From Polymorphospora lycopeni (GTDB lineage: Bacteria > Actinomycetota > Actinomycetes > Mycobacteriales > Micromonosporaceae), in contig NZ_JBCGDC010000013.1 of NCBI RefSeq assembly GCF_042237075.1, positions 29,934 to 93,933 of the forward strand: a DNA stretch of 64,000 bases, written 5' to 3'. Below, piece after piece: positions 51,895 to 60,130 of this stretch. Under the pieces are notes generated by a model. That model worked only from the letters and a program-made list of their open reading frames with translations, did not search any database and was not told where the DNA came from. Made by a program: the position numbers and the translations under genes. Position 1 is the first letter of the stretch; every line of letters begins with the position of its first letter.

Positions 51895-53367
51895 ATGCGC
51901 AGAACAGAACTTCGCGCCATCCTGGCCACCGGGCTGGTCGCCGCGCTCGGTGCCGTCGGCACGGTCGCTCCGACCACCGAGGCGTCGGCGGCCACCGTCC
52001 AGGCCGGAACGCCGTACGTGCTGGTCAACCGCCACAGCGGCAAGGCACTGGACGTCTACAACCTGGCCACCGGCGACGGCGCCGCGATCAACCAGTACAC
52101 CCGCAACGACGGCGCCTGGCAGCAGTGGAAGTTCCTGGACTCCGGCGGCGGCTGGTACCGGGTGCAGTCGGTACACAGCGGCAAGGTCCTCGACCTGCCC
52201 ACCACCGCCGACGGCATCCAGTTGGTGCAGAACACCGACCGCAACGACGCCCGCCAGCAGTTCCGGCTCGCCGACTCGGCCGGCGGCCACGTCCGGCTGA
52301 TCAACCGGAACAGCGGCAAGGCCCTCGATGTCTGGGAATGGTCCACCGCCGACGGCGCCCGGGTCTCGCAGTACCAGGACCTGGACGGCGCGAACCAGCA
52401 GTGGCAGCTGATCCCGCTGACCAGCGCCGCCGGCTCGTTCACCAACCCGATCAAGCGCAACGGCCCGGACCCGTGGCTGCAGCACCACAACGGCTACTAC
52501 TACCTGGCCACCACCACATGGAACTCCACGATCACGATGCGCCGGTCGGCCACCCTGGCCGGACTGGCCACCGCCGCCGACCAGGTGATCTTCAACCTGG
52601 CCGGGCGCCCCAACGGCTGCTGCAACATGTGGGCGCCGGAGTTTCACCTGATCAACGGGCGCTGGTACTTCTACTACACCGCCGGGCAGAACGTATCCGA
52701 CTACAACCCCACCCAGCGCCTGCACGTCCTGGAGTCGGCCGGCACCGATCCGATGGGCCCGTACACGTTCAAGGCCGACCTGGGCAACGAGTGGGCGCTC
52801 GACGCCAGCGTGCTCAGGGTGGGCAGCAACCTCTACCTGATGGGCACCTACAACGCCGGCGGCTCGTACGGCCAGTCCAACTTCATCCAGCGCCTGACCA
52901 ACCCGTGGACGCTCACCGGCTCCCGGGTGCGGCTCAGCTCGCCGACCCTGTCCTGGGAGCGCCAGACCGGCGCCGTCAACGAGGGTCCCGAGCCGCTGTA
53001 CCACAACGGCAGGGTGATGGTCGTCTACTCGGCGTCGGCGTGCTGGGGTCCCGACTACAAGCTCGGCCTGCTCACCCTCACCGGCACCGACCCGCTGAAC
53101 CCCGCGCACTGGACCAAGAGCCCGAACCCGGTCTTCCAGCGCAACGACGCCAACGGGGTCTTCGCCCCCGGCCACAACGGCTTCTTCAAGAGCCCGGACG
53201 GCACCGAGGACTGGATCGTCTACCACGCCAACGACTCGGCCGGCGGCGGCTGCGACATAAACCGCTCCACCCGCGCCCAGAAGTTCACCTGGAACGCCGA
53301 CGGCACACCCAACTTCGGCACTCCGGCCCGCCTCGGCGTCACCCTGACCGCACCCTCCGGCGAGTAG
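51895..53367 (+). CDS. Secreted GH43 arabinofuranosidase-type enzyme with N-terminal ricin-type lectin domain
   Basis: A 490-residue exported protein. The signal peptide (ending TTEASA) is followed by a beta-trefoil lectin (about 35-175) with NRHSGKALDV, VHSGKVLDL and NRNSGKALDV repeats and QQW motifs, closely related to the lectin domain of the RG lyase. The GH43 propeller starts FTNPIKRNGPDPWLQHHNGY; candidate acidic residues are in NGPDPW, ALDASV and VNEGPEP, and MWAPEFHLINGRWYFYYT is characteristic. It starts at ATG 51895 with GGAAGGAG upstream, 18 bases after the arabinanase stop. An exo-acting alpha-L-arabinofuranosidase role is likely. Confidence 0.85.
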   Translation: MRRTELRAILATGLVAALGAVGTVAPTTEASAATVQAGTPYVLVNRHSGKALDVYNLATGDGAAINQYTRNDGAWQQWKFLDSGGGWYRVQSVHSGKVLDLPTTADGIQLVQNTDRNDARQQFRLADSAGGHVRLINRNSGKALDVWEWSTADGARVSQYQDLDGANQQWQLIPLTSAAGSFTNPIKRNGPDPWLQHHNGYYYLATTTWNSTITMRRSATLAGLATAADQVIFNLAGRPNGCCNMWAPEFHLINGRWYFYYTAGQNVSDYNPTQRLHVLESAGTDPMGPYTFKADLGNEWALDASVLRVGSNLYLMGTYNAGGSYGQSNFIQRLTNPWTLTGSRVRLSSPTLSWERQTGAVNEGPEPLYHNGRVMVVYSASACWGPDYKLGLLTLTGTDPLNPAHWTKSPNPVFQRNDANGVFAPGHNGFFKSPDGTEDWIVYHANDSAGGGCDINRSTRAQKFTWNADGTPNFGTPARLGVTLTAPSGE

Positions 53368-53381
53368 AGGCCCACTGCCCA

Positions 53382-53410
53382 GCCTGCCCCGGTACGCCGC
53401 CGGGGCAGGC
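53382..53410 (+). terminator. Perfect 11-bp hairpin inside the arabinan operon
   Basis: GCCTGCCCCGG (53382-53392) pairs with CCGGGGCAGGC (53400-53410) over a 7-base loop, 15 bases after the stop. It may lower downstream expression. Confidence 0.65.
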
Positions 53411-53448
53411 GCCCCCCGCCGCGTACGACCAGTGAAAGGCAGAATGCC

Positions 53449-54840
53449 GTGCACCTTTCCCGACGCAACTTCACCCGCCTGGCCGCACTGAGTTCGCTGA
53501 CCGCCGCCACCGGCGGTGCCGCCGTGTTCGGCATGCCGGCGCCCGCCCTGGCTGCCAACACCGCCTACGTCTTCGGCTATTTCAAGGAGACCCCGAACGA
53601 GAGCGGCGACAGTTACGCCCTGCATCTGGCGGTCAGCACCGACGGGCTGAACTGGCGGCCGCTGAACCAGAACAACCCGGTGGCGACCCCGACCGCTGGC
53701 ACCCTCGGCCTGCGCGACCCGTTCATCCTGCGCAAGCAGGACGGCACCTTCGTCGTCCTCGCCACCGACCTGCGCGGGCGCATCTTCAACGAGAACAACC
53801 AGTACCTGCACGTCTGGGACTCCACCGACCTGCGCAGCTTCACCGGTTACCGCCGGATCCGGATGCATGGCCTGAACACCCACACCTGGGCGCCCACCGC
53901 GTTTTGGGTGGCCTCGCGCAACCAGTACGCGATCGTCTACTCCGCCTACAACGGCGCCGACGTGTTCATGGTCAACTACACGTCGGACTTCCGGACGGTC
54001 AGCACCAACCAGGTCTACTTCAGTCCGGGATACCCGGTGCTCGACGCCGACATCGTGGTCGACGGGTCGACGTTCTACATGTACTACAAGAACCTGGCCG
54101 ACGGCCTGATCTACGGCGCCCGCTCGTCGACCGGCAACCCGAACAGCTACAGCAACTACACCAGCGGGCTACGGCAGGGCAACGCCATGGAGGCGCCGCT
54201 GCTGATCAGGAGCAACACCGGCAGCGGCTGGCGGCTCTGGGGCGACTCGTTCAGCCCGGTCAACAACGACTACTACGCGTGGTCCACGTCGAACATCGGC
54301 GGCAACTCGTGGACGCTGCTCAACCAGCGTGACTACACACCGCCGCTGAACGCCAAGCACGGCTCCATCGTCGGTGTCACCGCCGCCGAGTACGACGGGC
54401 TGGTCGCGCGCTGGGGCCTGCCCAGCTGGGTGCGGCTGAAGTCGTACAACTTCCCGGACCGGTACATCCGGCATGCCGACAACATCGGCCGGATCGACGC
54501 CTACCCGTTCGACCCGCACCAGGACCAGCTGTGGCGGATGGTGCCCGGCCTGGCCGACGCCGCCGGAGTGTCGTTCGAGTCGGTCAACTTTCCCGGCCGG
54601 TTCCTGCGGCACAGCAACTACGCGATCCGGCTGGATGCCAACGACAACACCGCGACGTTCCGCGCCGATGCCACCTTCACCCGGGTGGCCGGCCTGGCCG
54701 ACTCCAGCTGGTCGTCGTTCCGGTCGTACAACTTCCCCGACCGACACCTGCGCCACTCTGGTTACGTGCTGCGCATCGACCCGATCAGTGCGAGTTCCAG
54801 CGCCACGGATCGCCAGGACGCCACCTTCCGCGTCTCCTGA
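53449..54840 (+). CDS. Secreted GH43 alpha-L-arabinofuranosidase with CBM42 (AbfB) domain
   Basis: A 463-residue protein with a twin-arginine-type signal (SRRNFTRLAALSSL, cleavage near ALAAN), so it is probably exported folded. The propeller (about 37-325) has Asp90 in LRDPF, Asp199 or Asp201 in LDADIV, and Glu248 in MEAPLL. Residues 330-463 form an AbfB arabinofuranose-binding beta-trefoil with repeats KSYNFPDRYIRH, ESVNFPGRFLRH and RSYNFPDRHLRH. The start is GTG with AAAGG upstream. The domain binds arabinose side chains and brings the enzyme to arabinan or arabinoxylan. Confidence 0.88.
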   Translation: MHLSRRNFTRLAALSSLTAATGGAAVFGMPAPALAANTAYVFGYFKETPNESGDSYALHLAVSTDGLNWRPLNQNNPVATPTAGTLGLRDPFILRKQDGTFVVLATDLRGRIFNENNQYLHVWDSTDLRSFTGYRRIRMHGLNTHTWAPTAFWVASRNQYAIVYSAYNGADVFMVNYTSDFRTVSTNQVYFSPGYPVLDADIVVDGSTFYMYYKNLADGLIYGARSSTGNPNSYSNYTSGLRQGNAMEAPLLIRSNTGSGWRLWGDSFSPVNNDYYAWSTSNIGGNSWTLLNQRDYTPPLNAKHGSIVGVTAAEYDGLVARWGLPSWVRLKSYNFPDRYIRHADNIGRIDAYPFDPHQDQLWRMVPGLADAAGVSFESVNFPGRFLRHSNYAIRLDANDNTATFRADATFTRVAGLADSSWSSFRSYNFPDRHLRHSGYVLRIDPISASSSATDRQDATFRVS

Positions 54841-54876
54841 CTCGACAATCCGTTGTCTGTGCGGAAGCAGGTGCTC

Positions 54877-56502
54877 ATGAAGCGATCGGTGGCGGCTCTT
54901 GCTGCCCTCGTCACCGCCACGGCGAGCATGACACTCGCCGTCCCACCCGCCGTGGCGGCGCCCGGCAGCCCGGCCGTCCGGCCACCGCTGGGCTGGAACA
55001 GCTGGAACACCTTCGGGTGTGACATCAACGAAGCCAAGATCCGTGGAGCCGCCGACGCCATGGTCAACTCCGGTATGCGGGCGGCCGGCTACCAGTACGT
55101 CGTCGTCGACGACTGCTGGCAGGCGACGACCCGCGATGCCGCCGGGAACCTGCGCTCCGACCCGGTACGGTTCCCCTCCGGCATGAAGGCGCTCGGCGAC
55201 TACATCCACAGCAAGGGGCTCAAGTTCGGCATCTACCAAGCGCCGCGCGAAAAGACCTGCGCCCAGTACTTCAACGCCCTCGGCGGCGCCACCGGCGCGC
55301 TGGGCCACGAGCAGCAGGACGCCAACACCTTCGCGTCCTGGGGTGTGGACTTCCTGAAGTACGACTGGTGCTCGCCCTGGGGCACCCTGAACGACCAGAT
55401 CGCCGGCTTCACCAAGATGCGTGACGCGCTGCGCGCCACCGGGCGGCCGATCGTCTACTCGATCAACCCCAACAGCGCCCACAGCAACACCGGCCCGTCC
55501 TACAACTGGAGCCCGGTGGCGGACATGTGGCGCACCACCGAGGACATCACCGACAGTTGGAGCACCGGCTGCCACGCCGACTGCTTCATGGGGATCACAG
55601 AGATCCTCGACGTGCAGGCGCCGCTGCACTCCTGGGCGGGTCCGCAGCACTGGAACGACCCCGACATGCTCGAAGTCGGCGTCCGCGGCACCTTCACGCC
55701 CACCGAGAACCGAGCGCACTTCAGCATGTGGGCGATCATGGCCGCTCCGCTTATCGCCGGCAACGACCTCACCACGATGTCCGCCGACGTGCGCTCGGTG
55801 CTGACCAACCCGGACGTGCTGGCGATCAACCAGGACAGCGCGGGCCGGCAGGCTCAGCGGGTGCGCGACTTCGGTGAGACCGAGGTGTGGGCCAAGACAC
55901 TCAGCGACGGTTCGGGGGCGGTCGCGCTACTCAACCGCTCGGGCAGCACCGCGACGATCGCCACCACCGCCGCGGGGATCGGCATGCCGGCGGCGGGCGG
56001 TTACCAGCTGTTCGACGTCTGGACCAAGGCGGCCCGCAACACCTCAGGGGCGATCAGCGCGACCGTCCCGCCGCACGGTGTGGTCATGTACCGGGTCCGG
56101 ACCGGCACCACCACCCCCACCACGACGTTCAGCCTTCGCGGTGCCGGATCCGGTCGCTGCCTGGACGTGCTCGGCGGCGCACCGACCGACGGCGTCCAGG
56201 CCGTCATCTGGGACTGCAACGGCGGCATCACCCAGATTATCACCAGCACCTCAGGACAGCTGCGCATCGGCGGCAAGTGCCTCGACGCCGAGAACAACGG
56301 CACCGCCGACGGGACCAGGGTGATCCTCTGGACCTGCGGCACCGGCACCAACCAGCATTGGACACTGCAATCCGACGGCACTGTCCGCGGCACCCAATCC
56401 GGCAAGTGCCTCGACGTCAACCAGGCCGCCACCGCCAACAACAGCACGGTCATCCTGTGGACCTGCACCGGCGCGCCGAACCAGCACTGGACCCGCATCT
56501 GA
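54877..56502 (+). CDS. Secreted GH27 enzyme (alpha-galactosidase or beta-L-arabinopyranosidase) with C-terminal ricin-type lectin domain
   Basis: A 541-residue exported protein. The signal peptide ends near AVAAPG. The GH27 barrel begins PPLGWNSWNTFGCDINE and has the VVVDDCWQ motif, the nucleophile Asp163 in KYDWC and the acid/base Asp261 in WNDPDMLEVG. A beta sandwich follows, then a CBM13 beta-trefoil (about 415-541) with GRCLDV, GKCLDA and GKCLDV repeats. The second Asp of the DDCW motif is, as I recall, a Glu in the arabinopyranosidase of Streptomyces avermitilis, so the Asp here favours alpha-galactosidase. ATG 54877 has a GGAAG site. Confidence 0.88.
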   Translation: MKRSVAALAALVTATASMTLAVPPAVAAPGSPAVRPPLGWNSWNTFGCDINEAKIRGAADAMVNSGMRAAGYQYVVVDDCWQATTRDAAGNLRSDPVRFPSGMKALGDYIHSKGLKFGIYQAPREKTCAQYFNALGGATGALGHEQQDANTFASWGVDFLKYDWCSPWGTLNDQIAGFTKMRDALRATGRPIVYSINPNSAHSNTGPSYNWSPVADMWRTTEDITDSWSTGCHADCFMGITEILDVQAPLHSWAGPQHWNDPDMLEVGVRGTFTPTENRAHFSMWAIMAAPLIAGNDLTTMSADVRSVLTNPDVLAINQDSAGRQAQRVRDFGETEVWAKTLSDGSGAVALLNRSGSTATIATTAAGIGMPAAGGYQLFDVWTKAARNTSGAISATVPPHGVVMYRVRTGTTTPTTTFSLRGAGSGRCLDVLGGAPTDGVQAVIWDCNGGITQIITSTSGQLRIGGKCLDAENNGTADGTRVILWTCGTGTNQHWTLQSDGTVRGTQSGKCLDVNQAATANNSTVILWTCTGAPNQHWTRI

Positions 56503-56544
56503 GCACTGCCGCAAGGCCGCTGGGGACTGTAAATAGCTCCTCTG

Positions 56545-56735
56545 TCAAGCCTCGGGCACACGGTCGGTGCGTAGGGCCCGGTCGACGACGTCGGATAGGC
56601 GCCGTTTGAGTATGCGGAGGGCTTCGAGGCCGCCGTCGCCGGAGTTTCGGCGGCGGGTGATTAGGTCTTTGGCGGGCTGGTGGCAGCGGGTCTGGGTCAT
56701 CGCGATTCGGTGCAGGCCGTGGTTGTCTGCGACAG
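56545..56735 (-). mobile_element. IS110-family transposase remnant, C-terminal part
   Basis: The minus frame ends HGLHRIAMTQTRCHQPAKDL, then NSGDGGLEALRILKRRLSDV, the conserved C-terminal block of IS110/IS1111 transposases (N-LH-IA-T-R, then EALR-LKR-L). The catalytic DEDD domain is absent. It lies immediately after the GH27 gene at the edge of the pectin island. Confidence 0.6.
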
Positions 56736-56749
56736 CCGGATCATGGCCC

Positions 56750-56980
56750 CGTCAGCCTTTCCGGGGCTCGTCGGTGACACTCGGTAACCCGGTGCTCGTT
56801 TGTGGTCGGAATACGATCACCGGTCCGGTGACGGTGACCGGGACACTGGGATGGAACGTCATCGCAGGAAACGTGATCACGGGCCCACTGGCGTGCAGCA
56901 ACAACACCCCGCCGCCGGTGAACAACGGCCTCACCAACACGGCCGCCGGTCCGAAGTCAGGACAATGCCGCAGCCTGTAG
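56750..56980 (+). pseudogene. C-terminal fragment of a secreted protein of repeated GPVTV/GPLTC type
   Basis: The plus frame reads CGRNTITGPVTVTGTLGWNV, then GNVITGPLACSNNTPPPVNN and GLTNTAAGPKSGQC, the common C-terminal end of a class of actinobacterial secreted proteins. The N-terminal body is missing, and the frame cannot be extended past the IS110 remnant. A GCTCAC/GTGAGC hairpin follows the stop. Confidence 0.55.
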
Positions 56981-57009
56981 CGATCTGAGGCTCACACCCG
57001 TGAGCGTTG
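56923..57009. repeat. 87-bp direct duplication, first copy (second copy 57033-57119)
   Basis: The 87 bases at 56923-57009 recur identically at 57033-57119. They are separated by 23 bases of G/C-rich sequence that ends in an undetermined base at 57032. This is the picture left by joining two contigs with overlapping ends, so it is likely an assembly artefact rather than a biological repeat. Confidence 0.85.
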
Positions 57010-57241
57010 GCGGGGCGCGGGGGCGCCGGCCNCAACGGCCTCACCAACACGGCCGCCGGTCCGAAGTCAGGACAATGCCGCAGCCTGTAGCGATCTGAGG
57101 CTCACACCCGTGAGCGTTGCCGGGCCGAGTGACCGCGGCCCGGCAACGCTGCCGGTACCCGTGACGTCTTGCCCGCCTCGCGACTGCAGTCTCCGACGAG
57201 GAGTAGACGGTCGTTCAGCAGACGGAGGACTGCTGCCACGC

Positions 57242-58168
57242 TCACGTTGTCGTTCGCGCCGCGTCGAGTGAGGTCGCGATGCCCTGTGCGGTCGGCGTCG
57301 CGGTGATGCCGAAGGCTGTTTCGAACGCCTGGGAGTCGAGAGTGTATGGCGCGGTGTACTGGTAGGCCATCTCGAGTGTTTCGCGGGCGGCGGGGTTGAA
57401 CAGTGCGCCGATGCGCATGGTCGTGCGGCCCATCACGTTGGTGCGGGCGCCGGGGCCGGCGGCGAGGTCGATGTACTGGTGGCCGGTGAGGGCTGGGGCG
57501 GTGGGTAGGTGCCAGGTGCGGCCGCGCGCTTCGGGTGCGGTGCCGAGGATGGCGAGGGCCTTTCCGATGTCGGGGGTGTAGGTGAGGGAGTGCGGCTGGT
57601 CGGCGTCGAAGAGCCAGGTACCGGTGTTGCCGGCGGCGATCTTGTCGAGTGCGAAGGTGTTGAAGACGCTGGTTGAGGCGGCGGGGCCGTAGAAGTCGGC
57701 GCTTCGCCCGATGGTGACGGTGAGGCCGCGCGCGGAGGCGTCGTCGAGGGTGCGGAGCGCGGCTGCGCGCACCTCGCCCTTCTTGCTGCGGGGGTTGATC
57801 GGGGTCTGCTCGGTCATGGGGCCGTCGACCTGGCCGTAGGCGTAGACGTTGTCGAGGTAGACCAGGTGGGTGTCGTGTTCGAGGGCCGCGTCGACGGTGT
57901 TGCGCAGGATCGTCGGCCACTGTTGCGCCCACACGCGGGCGGAGTACGGCAGGCCCACGGTGAAGTAGGCGACGTGGGCACCGTCGAGGACTCGGGAGAC
58001 GTCGGCGGCATCGAGGAGGTCGGCGGTCACCGACCGCGCTCCGTCGGCGGTTGCGGGGCGTCGGCCGACGGATATCGGGCGCTCGCTGCGGGCGACGAGG
58101 GCGCGCACGGCCTGATGTCCGATGACGCCGTTGCCGCCGAGGATGACGTGGGTGGGGTTGGTGGTCAT
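57242..58168 (-). CDS. NAD-dependent epimerase/dehydratase-like protein
   Basis: A 308-residue protein of the extended short-chain dehydrogenase/NmrA-like group. The nucleotide motif is THVILGGNGVIGHQAVRALV, residues 6-25. AYFTVGLPYSARVWAQQWP and the YLDNVYAYGQVDGPM block, with the tyrosine in the expected region, resemble sugar epimerase-like proteins of MerR-linked cassettes. The substrate is unknown. The ATG (58168) overlaps the TGA of the MerR gene by 4 bases (ATGA), so the two are coupled, and the regulator probably controls this enzyme. Confidence 0.83.
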   Translation of the reverse strand: MTTNPTHVILGGNGVIGHQAVRALVARSERPISVGRRPATADGARSVTADLLDAADVSRVLDGAHVAYFTVGLPYSARVWAQQWPTILRNTVDAALEHDTHLVYLDNVYAYGQVDGPMTEQTPINPRSKKGEVRAAALRTLDDASARGLTVTIGRSADFYGPAASTSVFNTFALDKIAAGNTGTWLFDADQPHSLTYTPDIGKALAILGTAPEARGRTWHLPTAPALTGHQYIDLAAGPGARTNVMGRTTMRIGALFNPAARETLEMAYQYTAPYTLDSQAFETAFGITATPTAQGIATSLDAARTTT

Positions 58169-58809
58169 GATGGTGCTCGTTTCGCGTCGGTGGGGAAGAG
58201 GGTTCGGGTGACGTCTTGCTGGGCGAGGCGACGCAATCCGGCGAACAGTGGGTCACCGAGGATCGTGCCGACGACCATCAGTTCGGCCACCTGATCGGGG
58301 GTGGCGAGGCTGGAGAGGGCGCGAAGGTCGGCGGCGGCGACGGTCGCCGCCGCGGCGGCGTAGGCGCCGAGGTAGGAGTCCGGGGCCTCGAACCCGATCG
58401 CGCGGAGCCCGTCCAGGGCGCGTGCCGCCGCGTCGATGCCGGGGTTGTCGTCGGTCACCTCCCACCCCTGCGATCGAGCGAACGTGGCGATCCGTTGGCG
58501 AGCCGCGTCGCTCGGCGTCGAATCGGCCGTCCGCGGGGTGGCCATCGCGTGCTGCGCGACGCGGAAGGTCTCTGCCAGCGGTGCATCCTCCGCATCCAGT
58601 GCGGCGATGACATCCTTCGTCGCGGCGACGGAGAGGCCCCCCGTTTCCAGGAGGGCGCGGATCAGCCGGACGCGGTGCACGTGCGCGTCGCCGTAGTCGA
58701 CCTGGTTCGGGGCCGAACGCACCCCTTCGGGAAGCAGGCCCTCCCGTTGGTAGTACTTCACCGCCGACAGCGGAACACCGGCGCGGCGGGACAGTTCAGA
58801 TATTCGCAC
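58165..58809 (-). CDS. MerR-family regulator
   Basis: A 214-residue regulator with an N-terminal MerR winged helix (RISELSRRAGVPLSAVKYYQ, then REGLLPEGVRSAPNQVDYGD). An all-helical C-terminal effector part lacks a clear metal cysteine pair, so it probably senses an organic compound. It starts at GTG just behind a palindromic -10 region, suggesting a leaderless, autoregulated mRNA. The coupled downstream gene is the epimerase-like enzyme. Confidence 0.87.
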   Translation of the reverse strand: MRISELSRRAGVPLSAVKYYQREGLLPEGVRSAPNQVDYGDAHVHRVRLIRALLETGGLSVAATKDVIAALDAEDAPLAETFRVAQHAMATPRTADSTPSDAARQRIATFARSQGWEVTDDNPGIDAAARALDGLRAIGFEAPDSYLGAYAAAAATVAAADLRALSSLATPDQVAELMVVGTILGDPLFAGLRRLAQQDVTRTLFPTDAKRAPS

Positions 58810-58820
58810 TATCGGATAGT
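58808..58820 (-). promoter_or_regulatory. Palindrome at the MerR gene start
   Basis: ACTATCGGATAGT is a perfect 13-base palindrome overlapping the GTG start and the probable -10 element (TACTAT on the minus strand). A further ACTATCT half lies at 58824-58830. It is probably the MerR autoregulatory site. Confidence 0.5.
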
Positions 58821-58984
58821 AGCACTATCTGTCTGGTGATCGCCTCTGAAGGGGCACGGGAAGCTGGTAGGCGCCGAGAGAAGGCGCGACTCGACCAGAG
58901 GTGCCGTGTGCCGAAGGACAGGGCGAAGCGACCGGGGGAAGCCCCGTGGGTCAGGTGTTGTCGGCCTCGGGCACGGTGAGGGTG

Positions 58985-59125
58985 ATAAGGGCTCATCCCG
59001 GATCCGGTGTTCCGCCGCGAGCGACACCCGACCAGGCTGGTGACCGGCCCGTGGCGCACAGGGCCGCGTCGGTCAGCTCGAACATCGCATCCGCCCGCGC
59101 GGTCAGGTGGCGGTGGTAGTCATGG
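58985..59125 (-). mobile_element. Degenerate transposase N-terminal remnant
   Basis: The minus strand reads LTARADAMFELTDAALCATG, and across two frameshifts VTSLVG and SLAAEHR. This matches the N-terminal pattern of a large actinobacterial transposase family (LTARADALFELTDALLC, then GPVTSLV-LSL-PEHRRGHGALY). The rest of the 58821-59263 region shows no gene. Confidence 0.55.
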
Positions 59126-59263
59126 CCACGGCCACCGCCTGTCCTTCGCGTCCTTGCAGGGAACCGAAGGATCATCAGGCGGTGGTCGCTCTCACGTCGG
59201 GCACCGGCACACCGAATCCACAAAGGATCAACGCGGCGACCGGCCGCCAAGGTTGAAGAAAAA

Positions 59264-59659
59264 TCAGGATCCGGCGACCGGCGAGGCGATTCCCACGAGG
59301 ACGCCGTAGGGGTCTCTGACATAGGACACCACCTGACCCCAGGCCGTGTCGTGCGGCTCGGTCAGGGCAGTGGCACCCGCCGCGACCGCGCGGGTGTAGG
59401 CGCCAGCTACGTCATCGGTGATGAAGGTGAACTCGAGCCCCGCCGGTGGCATGGCGGGGTCGAGGGCGGCGTAGGGAACTGGCACTGCCTTCGCTCCCAG
59501 TCGGTGGCTGGTGAAGGCAAGCGCCGTGCCGCCCGTGTCGAGCTGGGCGAAATCGCCTGACTCGTGAACGAACGCGCGGGAAAACCCGAAAGCCCGCTCG
59601 TAGAAGTCAACAGCTTGGACCACGTCCGAGACGTACACGATGGCGTAACCAAACCTCAT
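59264..59659 (-). CDS. VOC (glyoxalase fold) protein
   Basis: A 131-residue vicinal-oxygen-chelate superfamily protein. It begins MRFGYAIVYVSDVVQAVDFY and continues FGFSRAFVHESGDFAQLDTG. The second module has GLEFTFITDDVAGAYTRAVA and ends WGQVVSYVRDPYGVLVGIAS, the usual GxxxxxxxDPxG end of this family. Without a clear metal triad its role (dioxygenase, drug-binding or epimerase-like) cannot be assigned. It stands alone between a transposase remnant and the Zur block. Confidence 0.83.
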   Translation of the reverse strand: MRFGYAIVYVSDVVQAVDFYERAFGFSRAFVHESGDFAQLDTGGTALAFTSHRLGAKAVPVPYAALDPAMPPAGLEFTFITDDVAGAYTRAVAAGATALTEPHDTAWGQVVSYVRDPYGVLVGIASPVAGS

Positions 59660-60090
59660 TGCGGCTCCCGAGAAGTCGGTACGGAATACGGTCCAAGGCC
59701 ATCACGGAGCCGACGCCGCAGTCTTGAACGAATCAGACACTGTGCGTGCGGCGGTGTAGGTGGCCCAGATGTGGTTTGGCAAATGTTCGTGCGGAGAGAT
59801 CCGGTGGGCATGTGTCGGCAGGCGTCGGTCCGATGTGGGTCGCATCCGCGTCGGGAGACGTTGGAATCTCCCGGCTGCTTCCGGTGGGCCAGGGCGAGGG
59901 GGAGTGTGTGTTGCGCCCCGGCGGGCGGGGGTGGGGTCGCGGTCTCGGGGTTGCCTCCTGCGGAGTTGGTCGAGTGGCGCGGCGGATGTGCCTCGTCGAC
60001 GCCCGCCGCCTCCACTGATCGCTGCCGTGCGTGGTCGCCGGGTTGTCGATGTTCGGCGACGTGTCTGTGTGTCGCGCTCCGGCGTCTGCT
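59660..60090. other. Upstream region of the zinc block
   Basis: About 430 bases without a supported gene. A plus frame from 59760 to 60095 is open, but its translation is basic and repetitive and has no family signature. Confidence 0.5.
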
Positions 60091-60113
60091 TATAATGACA
60101 ATCGTTTTCAGTA
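60091..60113 (+). promoter_or_regulatory. Promoter with Zur-type zinc box
   Basis: TATAAT (60091-60096) is a perfect -10 hexamer overlapped by AATGACAATCGTTTTC (60094-60109), which fits the actinobacterial Zur palindrome (consensus near TGAAAATGATTTTCA). Zinc-bound Zur would block this promoter, and zinc starvation would release it. The downstream genes are classic Zur targets. Confidence 0.8.
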
Positions 60114-60130
60114 AGCTCGAAGGGAGTGTG

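Noticed and set aside
50788..53883. 1031-codon minus frame over the arabinanase operon
   Set aside because: It is a shadow of three strong GH43 genes; no start signal or motif is seen.
59760..60095. Plus-strand frame before the Zur promoter
   Set aside because: Its basic, repetitive translation, missing ribosome site and lack of family argue against a gene.
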